A DNA stretch of 64,000 bases, taken from positions 2,964,001-3,028,000 of the forward strand of contig NC_058155.1 of assembly GCF_011075055.1 (NCBI RefSeq). The letters run 5' to 3'. The first letter of the stretch is position 1. Each line of letters opens with the position of its first letter. The position numbers and the translations under genes are program-made. The notes beneath the pieces were generated by a model. That model was not told the origin of the DNA and made no database searches. It saw only the letters and a list, made by a program, of their open reading frames with translations. Source of the stretch: Mangifera indica. Taxonomy: Eukaryota; Streptophyta; Magnoliopsida; Sapindales; Anacardiaceae. Positions 25,039 through 34,643 of the stretch are shown piece after piece.

Positions 25039-26107
25039 CATGTTTTTTTTCAATATAGTATAGATATCATCATGATGCCACAATCGACTACGTTGGCCAA
25101 GTTTATCGACAAGCTCTTGTCGAACAATTTCCCAACCCATTTCTTGAATCAAATCATGCATTCCTATAGTGTTGTGTGAAATAGTTATAAGAGCTTTATC
25201 AACAAGAACACATACTCCAATAAGTGAACTAAAGGCACCAACTATATATTTATCCCATCTTTTAAAGAAGCATGCAATATCTAAAAATAAAGTCTTCTCT
25301 TTATCGGATAATCCATCATAACTGATTTTAAGCACTGTTTGGATGACCTCATTCGGAGATTTTTTTAATTCATCCAATGCACTTTCCCATTCAATTTTTT
25401 CTCTACCAAGTAGAAAGCATCCTAAGACTTCAAGAGCTAAAGGCAAACCTTTTGTATAATCTATTACTCTTTCTGAAAGCTTCAAGTAAACTTCATCAAT
25501 TGGATGGTTTCGTTTGAAGGCATGTTGTTTAAAAAGTCGAAGTGATTCATCACTACATAATCCTTCGACCTCATATATGGTAGAATCATTCAATCCACAA
25601 TTTTTAAGCACCTGTCTATCCCTTGTGGTTATTATGATTCCACTTCCAATACCCAAGTTTTCAAGATCTCCAATTAATTCTCTTACTTGTTTCAAATCTG
25701 TCACATCATCAAAAACAATAAGAACCCTTTTACGTTTGAGCCTTTCTTTTGTGAAAGTGACCCTTATATCAAGGTGTGCACCCCCCAATATTGTAGAAAG
25801 AAGTTCTTTTTGCAAATGGGGTAGTTTATTTTTATTTGATGCTTCCCTAACATTTGGAATAAAATAAGAAGCTTCAAAATCACTTGATATTTCATTGAAG
25901 ACAGCATTGGCAAGAGTCGTCTTGCCTATGCCACCCATACCCCATATTCCTACCTTGCATACTTCAGTCAACCCTTCAAACAATAAAGATTTAATTTTCT
26001 CGATCTTGATTTCTATTCCAACTAAGTTCTTATTATCAATAGAAGACTTATCATTCAAAATCTTCAAAATATGTTCAATAATTGTCTCTATAAGTTTCGA
26101 TTCGGGC
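25039..26107 (-). CDS. TNL-A exon 2: NB-ARC domain
   Basis: 1069 nt, acceptor CTATTGTAG, donor ACATG|GTAAGT, fully open. Motifs in order: P-loop GMGGIGKTT, Walker B KRVLIVFDDV, RNBS-B GSGIIITTRD (Gly where TNL-B and TNL-C have Arg), GLPLALEVLG, CFF in RNBS-D, and MHD (IGMHDLIQEMGWEIVRQE). Nucleotide-binding switch of the receptor. It is the best preserved part of TNL-A, close in sequence to TNL-C. Confidence 0.92.
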
Positions 26108-26709
26108 CTACAATAGAAACAAAAGGTAATAACAACAATAAGCTAATCAACAAGTTAATGAAAAAGAAATAAAGACAAAATCTGATTCCAATAGCCCAAT
26201 TTTGTCCATCCTTGAAAATTACAAATTTTTTAGGCTTGGTCATTGTAAATAATTTAAGTTCGATTTGGTTACAAAAACTAAAAGATATAGTAAAGTTACC
26301 ATCTTTATTTGAATACACAATCCGACCTTTTCAATAGACATCATATTATAATTAAAGTTTATATTTTGGATCTATCACGTAGCTATATATAAGAATTATG
26401 GGCCATTAGGTCAAGACCCCAAGAAGAGCTGATGGCATAGAGAGCTTGTACAATAAAGCTTAGAAGAGATATAACTTTTATCAAGAAACTGTTTGCTGTC
26501 TGGTTATCAATTTAAAAGAAAACTTTCCAAACTAGATTGTTTGGTTGTTGTTGTACTCATAAAAATATTTATAATAGATGAAATTACCAAAATAGTGTAT
26601 GATAAATGTATTTGTCCAATTACTGAAACATGCGTTTAGGGGTTCATAAATAAAATTTAAAAATTAAAAACCCCAAAACAGAAAACAGTATGAAAGCAAA
26701 AACATTTAC
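26108..26709 (-). other. TNL-A intron 1
   Basis: GT (26709-26708) to AG (26109-26108). AT-rich, no coding signal. The same intron position and phase occur in TNL-C (57499-57958). Confidence 0.8.
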
Positions 26710-27072
26710 CTGATGGCATTTGAATCAAAGCCACACAGATTGCCGGCTTCCGTCAATGCAATCCTCCATCTCTGCAACATCTCTGGTCTGTCCCTAAATC
26801 GTACTTCATGCATAGCAAACGCATCTCCAAAAGTCCCCGTCTGCTTCCGTACATCTGATGGATCTATACGATAGAAAACCGGTATCACAATCTGACCGTT
26901 CATTTTCTTGCAATCGAGTATCTTTACAAGTTCTTCGAGGCACCATTTAGAAGAAGCATAGCGATGAGAGAAAACGATAATTGAAATCTTTGAACCTTCA
27001 ATTGCCTTCAAAAGAGAAGGTGAAATCTCATCTCCTCTTTTAAGTTCGTAATCGATGAAAGTTTCAATCTTT
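26710..27072 (-). pseudogene. TNL-A exon 1, 3' part of TIR domain
   Basis: TIR sequence from KIETFIDYELKRGDEISPS through GSKISIIVFSHRYASSKWC (WCLEEL contains the glutamate used by TIR NADases) and VIPVFYRIDPSDVRKQTG to GFDSNA, then donor ATCAG|GTAAATG. The exon is cut on its 5' side by the copia LTR at 27073. Bases 27068-27072 (TCTTT) are the target duplication. Confidence 0.93.
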
Positions 27073-27084
27073 TGTTAGTTTTTC

Positions 27085-27144
27085 TTTCTTCATGGCTTCA
27101 TGCATGGTAACTGCTTTCTTCATGGCTTCATGCATGGTAACTGC
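27085..27144 (+). repeat. 30-bp perfect tandem duplication in the LTR U3
   Basis: Two identical 30-bp units, also present in the 3' LTR. Partial echoes (GGTAACTGC, CAGTTACTTCTTCAT) continue to about 27200. Repeats in copia U3 regions often act as enhancer-like elements (as in Tnt1). That role here is inference. Confidence 0.9.
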
Positions 27145-27276
27145 AGCAGTTACTTCTTCATGGGATAATGGTAACTGCTTCATGCAGTTACTTCTTCATT
27201 ATGTAATGGTCTGTAACTCCCATGCATAACTCCACAATTTCCGTAGCATTCTTGATGGTAGAATGCTTCTTCAGGC

Positions 27277-27284
27277 TATAAATA
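27277..27284 (+). promoter_or_regulatory. TATA box of the copia LTR promoter
   Basis: TATAAATA in the context GGCTATAAATAGGG, about 125 bp before the candidate gag start codon. Transcription would start near 27310. Confidence 0.75.
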
Positions 27285-27408
27285 GGGTCCCTGGGTGAGC
27301 TTTTTCTATACTGAAAACATACACCATTCTATGAGAAAAAGAGATCACCTGGAAGACGAAAGTTCAGAACAATTTCCAGAGGATTATTCTGCATCAAATC
27401 GTCAAGCA

Positions 27409-27418
27409 ATGGCTGGAG
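27409..27418 (+). CDS. Candidate first coding exon of gag, inside the 5' LTR
   Basis: ATGGCTGGAG followed by a strong donor (GGAG|GTTAGT). Splicing to the acceptor at 28773-28774 gives MAG-VIQPVNFSD, in frame with gag. Without this exon the gag frame has no ATG before residue 30 or so of the conserved domain, because an in-frame stop (28759-28761) lies just upstream. The same ATG and donor are kept in the 3' LTR. Confidence 0.6.
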
Positions 27419-27514
27419 GTTAGTGTTTAATATTCCGCATATTAATTTTGGTTTCTATCTTGCATACTCAGTATATATATGTTTAGATAGAGACCATATA
27501 CATGTTCTATCATT

Positions 27515-27526
27515 TGGTATCAGAGC
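27515..27526 (+). promoter_or_regulatory. PBS of the young copia
   Basis: TGGTATCAGAGC, exact complement of the initiator Met-tRNA 3' end, two bases after the LTR. Confidence 0.97.
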
Positions 27527-28774
27527 TTTTTTATGCCTTTGCCTTGCTTTGATGTGTTAAACATGCATAATTTTATGAAATCCCGAATTTCTTTAGAGAG
27601 AGAAAGTTGGTTGTTGGCATTTTTTGAATACAATTTTTATTTAGATGAATTCTACATCAAAAACTAAGAATTTTGGTATATGGAATGTCAAAATCAGAGT
27701 TTTGTAGGCTGATTTAGAGTGCAAAATGTATACGGGTCTGAAACCGGGTCTGTGGACCCGAATCTTGACCCGGCTAGAGGTCAGGGACGATCTTCAGATG
27801 ACATGTCGTTTGCTTTTGGTTTCTATAGACGACATATCATACGCATCACTTCTGTCTCTTTTATTATGCACTGCCAGCCGACATGACATCTGCATTCATC
27901 TCTAGCGGATGACATGTCGTTCATCTACTTTATTAAAATTAAAAAAAAAAAAAAAAAAATATCATTCAGTTTCGTGTCTTGAACCCAGGCCACAAGGTTC
28001 TGAGTCAGACACTTGCCGCTCAGCCAACTTTCATTTTCGTTGAGAATTTGGGACATCGTACATTGTTATATGCTTTAGTTTTAGTTGCCATGAATAATAA
28101 CTTTGTTAGGGTTAAGTTTGAATATTTTTTGGCCTTAATAAAATATATTTTTTATAATATGTGATTGCCAAAATTATTATTATTAATTTTAATTGGATAA
28201 TTTAAGTTTCATTTATCCAATTTTTAGTGTTTATTAAATAATTTAATATTATTTATATGATTAATTTTATGCATAATTTTAGTTTAATTGAAATTATATT
28301 TTAAATAATTTCTTAAGGATTATATGCATAAAATTAGATGTCATGTGATTAGTATAATATTTGATTGATCATAGAGTAGCCACAGCATCTTTGATTACAT
28401 CAAAATTATACATTAAGTATCTTGAGATCACATTTAGCTATATGACATCAATTGTAATTAATTATGTAAGTATGATAAATCTTATCCCACAGGAATTTTT
28501 ATTATATTTATGTGATTAATTAGGATGAAATAACAAATTATTTTTCTTAATCTACCCACAAGAATTAAGAAAAGGAATATAATTTGGTAGTTTTATCATA
28601 CGGTTTATATATTTGTAGATAAACCTATTTAAATTAAAAACTTAGCCCACAGACAGTTTTTATGTTATATGGTTTATATATTTAAAGCATGTTTATACAT
28701 TGGTAGAACATGATATTAATTTTGATAGCTTCAAATTTAGTGACTTAAGCGTGTATGTTAATATTTATTTGCAG
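27527..28774 (+). other. Copia leader, probably part of a PBS-spanning intron
   Basis: 1.25 kb with no coding frame between PBS and gag. Holds a compact hairpin (CGGGTC-TGTG-GACCCG, 27745-27760) nested with a second inverted pair (CCGGGTC / GACCCGG, 27744-27773), several ACATGTC motifs (27800-27920) and a poly-A run (27941-27959). It ends in TATTTATTTGCAG, a good splice acceptor. Structures here are candidates for packaging or dimerisation of genomic RNA. Confidence 0.6.
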
Positions 28775-29514
28775 TTATTCAACCTGTGAATTTCTCTGAT
28801 AATGTATGTGATGTTCCTATTTTGAGTGGTGACAATTATAAAATTTGGAAGGAGAGAATTCTTCTCCAATTAGGGTGTATGGACAATGATTATGCTATTA
28901 GGAAGGATGAACCACCTACAGCTACAGAAACTAGCACTCAGAATGAAATTGCCCTGTATGAACGTTGGGAGCGATCTAATCGCTTGAGTATGATGTTCAT
29001 CAGGACACGCATATCTACTAGTATTCGTGGTTCAATCCCTGAGTGTAATAATGTCAGGCAATTACTGAAGGCTATTGATGAACAGTTTGAGTCTTCAAAT
29101 AAAGCACTTGCCAGCACTCTAATAACAAAGTTTACATCAATGAAGCTCACTAGTGTTAAAGGTGTGCGTGAGCACATCATGCAAATGAGGGATCTTGCAG
29201 CTCAACTTAAGGCTCTTGAGATTGAGATGTCTGAATCTTTCCTGGTGCATTTCATTCTAAATTCTCTTCCACAACAATACGGACCTTTCAAAATCTCTTA
29301 TAACACACATAAGGAAAAATGGTCAATCAATGAACTTCTGACCATGTGTGTTCAAGAGGAAGGAACGTTGTTGATTGAAAGGAATGAAAGTGCACATATG
29401 GTTACACAAGGGAAGAAGACGAAAAACCAAGCTAAGTATAAGGGAAAGGATAAAATATTCAATCAACCCGAATTTAAGAAGGAATCCAAATGTTTTTTCT
29501 GTAAAAAGAAATGA
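28775..29514 (+). pseudogene. Copia gag, ending in a TGA within the zinc knuckle
   Basis: Conserved copia gag: VPILSGDNYKIWKERILLQL near the start, then the UBN2 region (NRLSMMFIRTRIS, LASTLITKFTSMKLTSVKGV, EIEMSESFLVHFILNSLP) and a basic tail with the first half of a CCHC knuckle, CFFCKKK. The knuckle is cut by TGA (29512-29514) in the position where the family has Gly before the His. The same frame continues with HVKKDC, completing the knuckle, and on into pol. The stop is a single-base lesion. No ATG precedes the conserved start, so translation probably relies on an LTR exon (27409-27418). Confidence 0.9.
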
Positions 29515-32500
29515 CATGTCAAAAAGGATTGCATTAAGTTTAAAGCTTGGCTTGAAAAGAAAGGTAATCCAATCTCACTTGTATGTTATGAATCTAATAT
29601 GGTTGATGTTTGTCATAACACTTGGTGGATTGATTCTGGTTCTACAATCCATGTTTCAAATACCTTACAGGGCTTTCTAAACCAAAGGAAGCCGATGGCC
29701 AGTGAACAAAGCATCTATTCAGGAAATAAGATGCGTTCACATGTGGAAGCGGTCGGAACATGCAGATTAGTTTTAGATTCTGGTTTTGTTTTGGATTTAG
29801 AACGAACCTTTTATATTCCAAGTTTCTCTAGAAACTTGATTTCTGTTTCAAGACTTGTACCCTTTGGATTTTCCTTTACATTTAATGAAACTGCATTTAG
29901 TTTGATTTATAAATCTGCAGTTGTGGGAAATGGTACATTGTCTGATGGTTTGTTCCGAATTCATTTACAAAATAATGTTTCATTTAATTTGATGCATGTT
30001 CAAGATAATGTTGGTATTAAAAGAAGTGTTATGAATGAAAATTCCTCTATATTGTGGCATCGGAGATTGGGACATATCTCCATAGAAAGAATTAAAAGGT
30101 TAGTGAATGATGGAGTACTATATACTCTAGATTTTACTGACTTTGATACTTGTGTGGATTGTATAAAGGGAAAACAAACCAACAAGTCAAAGAAAGGTGC
30201 CAAGAGGAGTTCAGACATATTAGAAATCATACATACAAATATTTGTTGTCCTGATATGGATGCTTATGGTCAAAAATACTTCATCTCATTTATTGATGAT
30301 TATTCACGATACATGTATCTCTACATGCTCCATAACAAGAATGAAGCATTAGATGCCTTTAAGGTTTTCAAGGCAGAAGTAGAGAAACAATCTGGAAAAC
30401 AAATTAAAATCGTGAGATCAGATAGAGGTGGAGAATATTATGGTAAATACACTCATGATGGACAAGCACTTGGTCCATTTGCAAGGTTTCTTGAAGAAAA
30501 TGGGATTGTTGCCCAATACACTATGCCTGGTTCTCCGGACCAAAATGGTATAGCAGAAAGAAGAAATCGAACTCTATTGGACATGGTGCGGAGTATGCTT
30601 AGCAGCTCCAATCTTCCTAAATCACTGTGGGTAGAAGCTCTTAAAACGGCAGTGTATATATTGAACCGAGTTCCAACCAAGGCTGTTTCTAAAACACCAT
30701 TTGAGTTATTTAAAGGTTGGAAACCGAGTTTGCGACATATACGCGTTTGGGGATGCCCGTCTGAAGTAAGAGTTTATAATCCACATGAGAAGAAATTAGA
30801 CCCAAGGACTATAAGTGGTTATTTCATTGGATATGCCGAAAAGTCTAAGGGTTATAGATTTTATTGTCCATCACATAGCACTAGAATAGTGGAATCTCGA
30901 AATGCAAAATTTCTTGAAAATGACTTAATCAGTGGGAGCGATCAATCTCAGGATTTAATTTTTGAGAAAGATCATTCAGGTACTCAACCACCCATTTCGA
31001 ATAATAGATTGGTTGTTATTCATAACACCCCTCAAGTTCAAATGGATGTTGAACAACCAATCAATGAAATTCCACAAGTTGTTGATAATACTCTAGTAGA
31101 TCAAACTGTTCAACAATCGTCAGATATTGTTGAACCTCCAGTTGTACACTCTACTCCACAAGAGGATAGTGTTACAACATTAAGAAGATCAACTAGAATG
31201 AAGAAATCAGCTATTTCTAGTGATTATATAGTGTATTTACAAGAAATTGACCATAATTTAGGAGCTGAAGATGATCCTGTTACGTTTTTACAAGCAATGG
31301 ATTGCAGTAAATCTATTTTGTGGTACAATGCTATGAAAGATGAGATGGAATCTATGAAGAGTAATGGAGTCTGGGATCTTGTCAAGTTACCTAATGGGGC
31401 AAAGGCCATTGGGTGTAAATGGGTCTATAAAACAAAGAAAGACTCATTAGGTAACATCGAGAGATATAAAGCAAGACTCGTTGCTAAGGGTTTCACTCAA
31501 AAGGAGGGAATCGATTATACGGAGACCTTTTCTCCTGTATCTAAGAAAGATTCTTTTCGTATTATAATGGCATTAGTAGCCCATTTTGACTTAGAACTGC
31601 ATCAAATGGATGTGAAAACGGCATTCCTCAATGGAGATTTAGAGGAAGAGGTATATATGAAACAACCTGAAGGATTCTCCTCTAGTGATGGTGAGCAATT
31701 GGTGTGCAAGCTTAGGAAGTCCATATATGGATTGAAACAAGCATCCCGTCAATGGTATTTAAAATTCCATGAGGTTATCTCTTCATTCGGTTTTGAAGAG
31801 AATATCATGGATCAATGTATATACCAGAAGGTCAGTGGGAGTAAAATTTGTTTCCTTGTTCTATATGTGGATGATATATTACTTGCAACCAATGATAAAG
31901 GATTGCTTTATGAGGTGAAACAATTTCTCTCTAAAAACTTTGATATGAAAGATATGGGTGAAGCGTCTTATGTCATTGGCATTAAGATTCATAGGAACAG
32001 ACCTCAAGGCATACTAGGTCTATCTCAAGAAACCTATATCAACAAAGTTTTAGAGAGATTTCGGATGAAAGATTGTTCACCGAGTATAGCACCAATTGTC
32101 AAGGGTGATAAGTTCAATTTGAACCAATGCCCTAAAAATGAACTTGAAAAGGAACAAATGCAGAACATTCCCTATGCTTCAGCTATTGGAAGCCTTATGT
32201 ATGCTCAGGTTTGCACAAGACCTGACATTGCATTTGCTATTGGGATGTTAGGAAGATATCAGAGTAACCCAGGTATAGACCACTGGAGAGCTGCAAAGAA
32301 AGTGATGCGGTACCTTCAAGGGACCAAAGAATACATGCTTTTATATAAACAGACTGATAATTTAGAGGTAGTTGGTTACTCCGATTCGGATTTTACCGGT
32401 TGTGTTGATTCAAGAAAATCAACATCTGGATATATTTTCTTATTTGCCGGCGGAGCCATATCTTGGAGGAGTGCCAAGCAGTCATTGATTGCTACATCTA

Positions 32501-32820
32501 CCATGGAGGCTGAGTTCGTTTCTTGTTTTGAGGCTACATCACATGGTGTATGGTTGAAGAGTTTCATATCTAGGCTTAGGATTGTGGATTCTATTTCTAA
32601 GCCGTTAAAAATTTATAGTGACAATTCAGCTACTGTTTTCTTGGCTAAAAATAATAAAAGTAGTAGTCGAAGTAAACATATCGACATTAAGTATTTAGCC
32701 ATTAAGGAACGTGTAAAAGAAAATAAAGTGGTCATTGAACACGTCAGCACTGAATTGATGATAGCTGATCCTTTGACAAAAGGCATGCCACCAAAAAGTT
32801 TTAAGGATCATGTAGAGTGA
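29515..32820 (+). CDS. Copia pol: protease, integrase, RT, RNase H
   Basis: Open for 1101 codons in the gag frame. Protease: WWIDSGSTIHVSNT (catalytic DSG) near 29625. Pre-integrase zinc finger: WHRRLGHIS ... CVDCIKGK at about 30053-30175. Integrase core: FIDDYSRYMYLYML and SPDQNGIAERRNRTLLD with the DDE acids. RT: LHQMDVKTAFLNGDLEEEVY and YVDDILLATND (31864). RNase H: GYSDSDFTGCVDSRKSTSGY, then TMEAEF and SRSKHIDIKYL. The end HVSTELMIADPLTKGMPP is typical. All catalytic residues look present. Expression depends on passing the TGA at 29512-29514. Confidence 0.95.
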   Translation, partial: HVKKDCIKFKAWLEKKGNPISLVCYESNMVDVCHNTWWIDSGSTIHVSNTLQGFLNQRKPMASEQSIYSGNKMRSHVEAVGTCRLVLDSGFVLDLERTFYIPSFSRNLISVSRLVPFGFSFTFNETAFSLIYKSAVVGNGTLSDGLFRIHLQNNVSFNLMHVQDNVGIKRSVMNENSSILWHRRLGHISIERIKRLVNDGVLYTLDFTDFDTCVDCIKGKQTNKSKKGAKRSSDILEIIHTNICCPDMDAYGQKYFISFIDDYSRYMYLYMLHNKNEALDAFKVFKAEVEKQSGKQIKIVRSDRGGEYYGKYTHDGQALGPFARFLEENGIVAQYTMPGSPDQNGIAERRNRTLLDMVRSMLSSSNLPKSLWVEALKTAVYILNRVPTKAVSKTPFELFKGWKPSLRHIRVWGCPSEVRVYNPHEKKLDPRTISGYFIGYAEKSKGYRFYCPSHSTRIVESRNAKFLENDLISGSDQSQDLIFEKDHSGTQPPISNNRLVVIHNTPQVQMDVEQPINEIPQVVDNTLVDQTVQQSSDIVEPPVVHSTPQEDSVTTLRRSTRMKKSAISSDYIVYLQEIDHNLGAEDDPVTFLQAMDCSKSILWYNAMKDEMESMKSNGVWDLVKLPNGAKAIGCKWVYKTKKDSLGNIERYKARLVAKGFTQKEGIDYTETFSPVSKKDSFRIIMALVAHFDLELHQMDVKTAFLNGDLEEEVYMKQPEGFSSSDGEQLVCKLRKSIYGLKQASRQWYLKFHEVISSFGFEENIMDQCIYQKVSGSKICFLVLYVDDILLATNDKGLLYEVKQFLSKNFDMKDMGEASYVIGIKIHRNRPQGILGLSQETYINKVLERFRMKDCSPSIAPIVKGDKFNLNQCPKNELEKEQMQNIPYASAIGSLMYAQVCTRPDIAFAIGMLGRYQSNPGIDHWRAAKKVMRYLQGTKEYMLLYKQTDNLEVVGYSDSDFTGCVDSRKSTSGYIFLFAGGAISWRSAKQSLIATSTMEAEFVSCFEATSHGVWLKSFISRLRIVDSISKPLKIYSDNSATVFLAKNNKSSSRSKHIDIKYLAIKERVKENKVVIEHVSTELMIADPLTKGMPPKSFKDHVE

Positions 32821-33130
32821 ATGGGAGTTGGTCTCATGTCGTAATTGTGATGGGAGTGAGTTCCATCATGTGATTTGATGTATATACATTTTCTATAATA
32901 AAATTATTCAGTTTTTCAATTGATTAAGTTTTCTCATTTTATGTGCACATTTTGGTTGAGAAAATAATCAAATTTGGACCCAGAATAAACATAAGGTTTA
33001 TTCATTAAGTTATAGAGGAATAAATACATTGTGATACATGGAAGATAATACTCGTTCTTAGAGGACTTATCGCCATGACTCGTGTATTTTATTTCTTTAC
33101 TTCAGTATGTGGATTGATGGGTTACAGACC

Positions 33131-33141
33131 AAGTGGGAGAA
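33131..33141 (+). promoter_or_regulatory. Polypurine tract of the young copia
   Basis: AAGTGGGAGAA directly before the 3' LTR at 33142, the usual copia PPT form. Confidence 0.9.
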
Positions 33142-33581
33142 TGTTAGTTTTTCTTTCTTCATGGCTTCATGCATGGTAACTGCTTTCTTCATGGCTTCAT
33201 GCATGGTAACTGCAGCAGTTACTTCTTCATGGGATAATGGTAACTACTTCATGCAGTTACTTCTTCATGGTGTAATGGTCTGTAACTCCCATGCATAACT
33301 CCACAATTTTCGTAGCATTCTTGATGGTAGAATGCTTCTTCAGGCTATAAATAGGGTCCCTGGGTGAGCTTTTTCTATACTGAAAACATACACCATTCTA
33401 TGAGAAAAAGAGATCACCTGGAAGACGAAAGTTCAGAACAATTTCCAGAGGATTATTCTGCATCAAATCGTCAAGCAATGGCTGGAGGTTAGTGTTTAAT
33501 ATTCCGCATATTAATTTTGGTTTCTATCTTGCATACTCAGTATATATATGCTTAGATAGAGACCATATACATGTTCTATCA
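33142..33581 (+). repeat. 3' LTR of the young copia
   Basis: 440 bp, five substitutions relative to 27073-27512 and no indels. Followed by the target duplication TCTTT. Transcripts leaving this LTR would run plus strand, away from the TNL-A reading direction. Confidence 0.97.
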
Positions 33582-33690
33582 TCTTTCTCCAACACAAAGC
33601 TGCATTCAGGTGGCTCGTAAAGCCATCACGTGTATCCTCACCTCTAAAACTAAGAAAAACATCATACTTCACTGGAGAAGAAGAAGCCAT
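33582..33690 (-). pseudogene. TNL-A exon 1, 5' part of TIR domain
   Basis: ATG at 33690-33688 opens MASSSPVKYDVFLSFRGEDT and RDGFTSHLNAALCWRK, the start of the TIR domain, matching TNL-C exon 1. It stops at the copia target duplication (33582-33586). The break falls within the codons for the conserved R-K-I before TFID, the rest being at 27067-26710. Confidence 0.93.
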
Positions 33691-33939
33691 CGTACTTGAA
33701 TGAAAACAATCTGCCCCTTTGAAGTTTTTGGTCTGCTCAAAGGATTTGGAAAAGGAAAGTATGACTACGGCACTGACAATCCGTGTTCTCTTATCAATGA
33801 CAGTGGACTGAAAGTGCTAGCATTTTTTTATTTTTATTTGACTTGCTTTCTTAGTCTATTTTCGTTTTTTATTCAACCGGTTCAATCATTTGGATCGATT
33901 TCGCAATTTCCCGGGATTAATAATAGTGTAAATAGAAAT

Positions 33940-34620
33940 GGCCGAAGGGTTTATTCTCACCGAAAGAATGCCAATCTCCCAAATATCCGTTTTTAATTTT
34001 AAAAATCTGATTAATCTACTTACCAATTATTAAATTTATTAATTTTAAAGATAAAATTATTATTTTATTAAAAATATTAAAAATAAATGAAAATTGTATC
34101 TTTTTTCTCTTAATCTTAAAACATAACAATTGCCCCAGCTTAAGTTTAAAAAAGTCACATTCTCCCTTCCCCCCAAAGTTTAACTTTAATATCTGGTCAC
34201 TTTCTCCCATGTCATCTCTTATGATTTCTCTTTCCCGACGATTCTTTTTCCTTCGACGGTCTACCTCAGCATCTTCTTCTCAAACGACTCATCTTTATAG
34301 TTTGAATAGTCGATCAGACAAAGGCGAGATGATGAGAGAGACACCACCAAAGGAAAAGGAAGCATCGGGAGGAAGAGGTTACCACCGATGACGTTGAAAA
34401 TTGAAAATTAAACCGTAGGAAAAAAAATGTTATTTTTTAAAATTTGGCCTAAAAAGAAATTGTTAGTTTTTAAGATTTAAGAGGGGAAAAGAGATAAAAT
34501 TTTAAAAATTAGGGTTTCATTAATTTTAACAATCTATGAGTGGGTAAATGAGATTTTTATAGTTAAAGGATGACAATTTGACAGATTAGCAATCTTTGGG
34601 TGAGAATTAGTCCTTTCACT
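33940..34620. mobile_element. GGCC-terminus Mutator-like MITE (681 bp)
   Basis: Left end GGCCGAAGGGTTTATTCTCACC, right end GGGTGAGAATTAGTCCTTT followed by a diverged CACT. Flanks AATAGAAAT (33931-33939) and TATAGAAAT (34621-34629) match at 8 of 9 bases, as expected for a 9-bp Mutator-type target duplication. The core is shared with 13360-13737. It lies 250 bp upstream of the TNL-A start codon. The short frame at 34209-34391 is not regarded as a gene. Confidence 0.75.
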
Positions 34621-34643
34621 TATAGAAATTATTATTTTTAATT

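Larger units (their letters stand above)
27073..27512 (+). repeat. 5' LTR of the young copia
   Basis: 440 bp, TGTTAGTT...CTATCA. Contains a 30-bp tandem duplication (27085-27114, 27115-27144), a TATA box (27277-27284), and an ATG (27409) followed by a splice donor (27419). Confidence 0.97.
27073..33581 (+). mobile_element. Young, nearly complete Ty1/copia retrotransposon
   Basis: 6509 bp: LTR (27073-27512), PBS, leader, gag-pol (28775-32820), PPT, LTR (33142-33581). Target duplication TCTTT at 27068-27072 and 33582-33586 is perfect. The two 440-bp LTRs differ at 5 sites (98.9% identical). At the often used 1.3e-8 substitutions per site per year that is about 0.4 My, the rate being an assumption. 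Domain order protease-integrase-RT-RNase H is copia type. The element lies antisense to the TNL-A gene it disrupts. One in-frame TGA in the zinc knuckle is the only break I see in gag-pol, so this copy may be dead on its own but could be mobilised by intact relatives. Confidence 0.97.
22657..33690 (-). pseudogene. TNL-A: TIR-NB-LRR resistance-like gene split by copia
   Basis: Five canonical TNL exons on the minus strand: TIR (33690-33582 joined to 27067-26710), NB-ARC (26107-25039), linker/LRR start (24857-24558), LRR (24465-23230) and C-JID (23126-22657), with GT-AG introns and phases that agree. Family role: intracellular immune receptor in which TIR is an NADase and NB-ARC the nucleotide switch. 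Two lesions: a 6.5-kb copia in the TIR exon, and TGA (24369-24367) at the start of the LRR exon where TNL-B and TNL-C read CTA. Downstream, two more phase-compatible exons may extend the protein (21090-21557; 12395-12665). NB-ARC is still fully open, so decay is recent. Product unlikely except as a truncated or readthrough form. Confidence 0.9.

Noticed and set aside
25514..25867. Plus-strand frames opposite the NB-ARC exons of A, B and C
   Set aside because: Antisense readings of conserved coding exons. They recur in all three loci only because the sense strand is conserved.
27971..28030. tRNA-like text (gaacccaggccacaaggttctgag) in the copia leader
   Set aside because: It cannot be folded into a cloverleaf with the flanks and lacks A/B box spacing.
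29512..29514. Programmed readthrough signal between gag and pol
   Set aside because: The stop interrupts the zinc knuckle itself, which would leave Gag without a complete knuckle. A chance one-base lesion is simpler. Kept only as an alternative in the finding.
33107..33298. 63-codon frame with repeated Met-Ala-Ser-Cys text
   Set aside because: It is the translation of the 30-bp LTR tandem repeat in the 3' LTR.
34209..34391. 60-codon frame near a TNL promoter
   Set aside because: It lies inside a MITE and its counterpart in the related element at 13.4 kb is not conserved as a frame.
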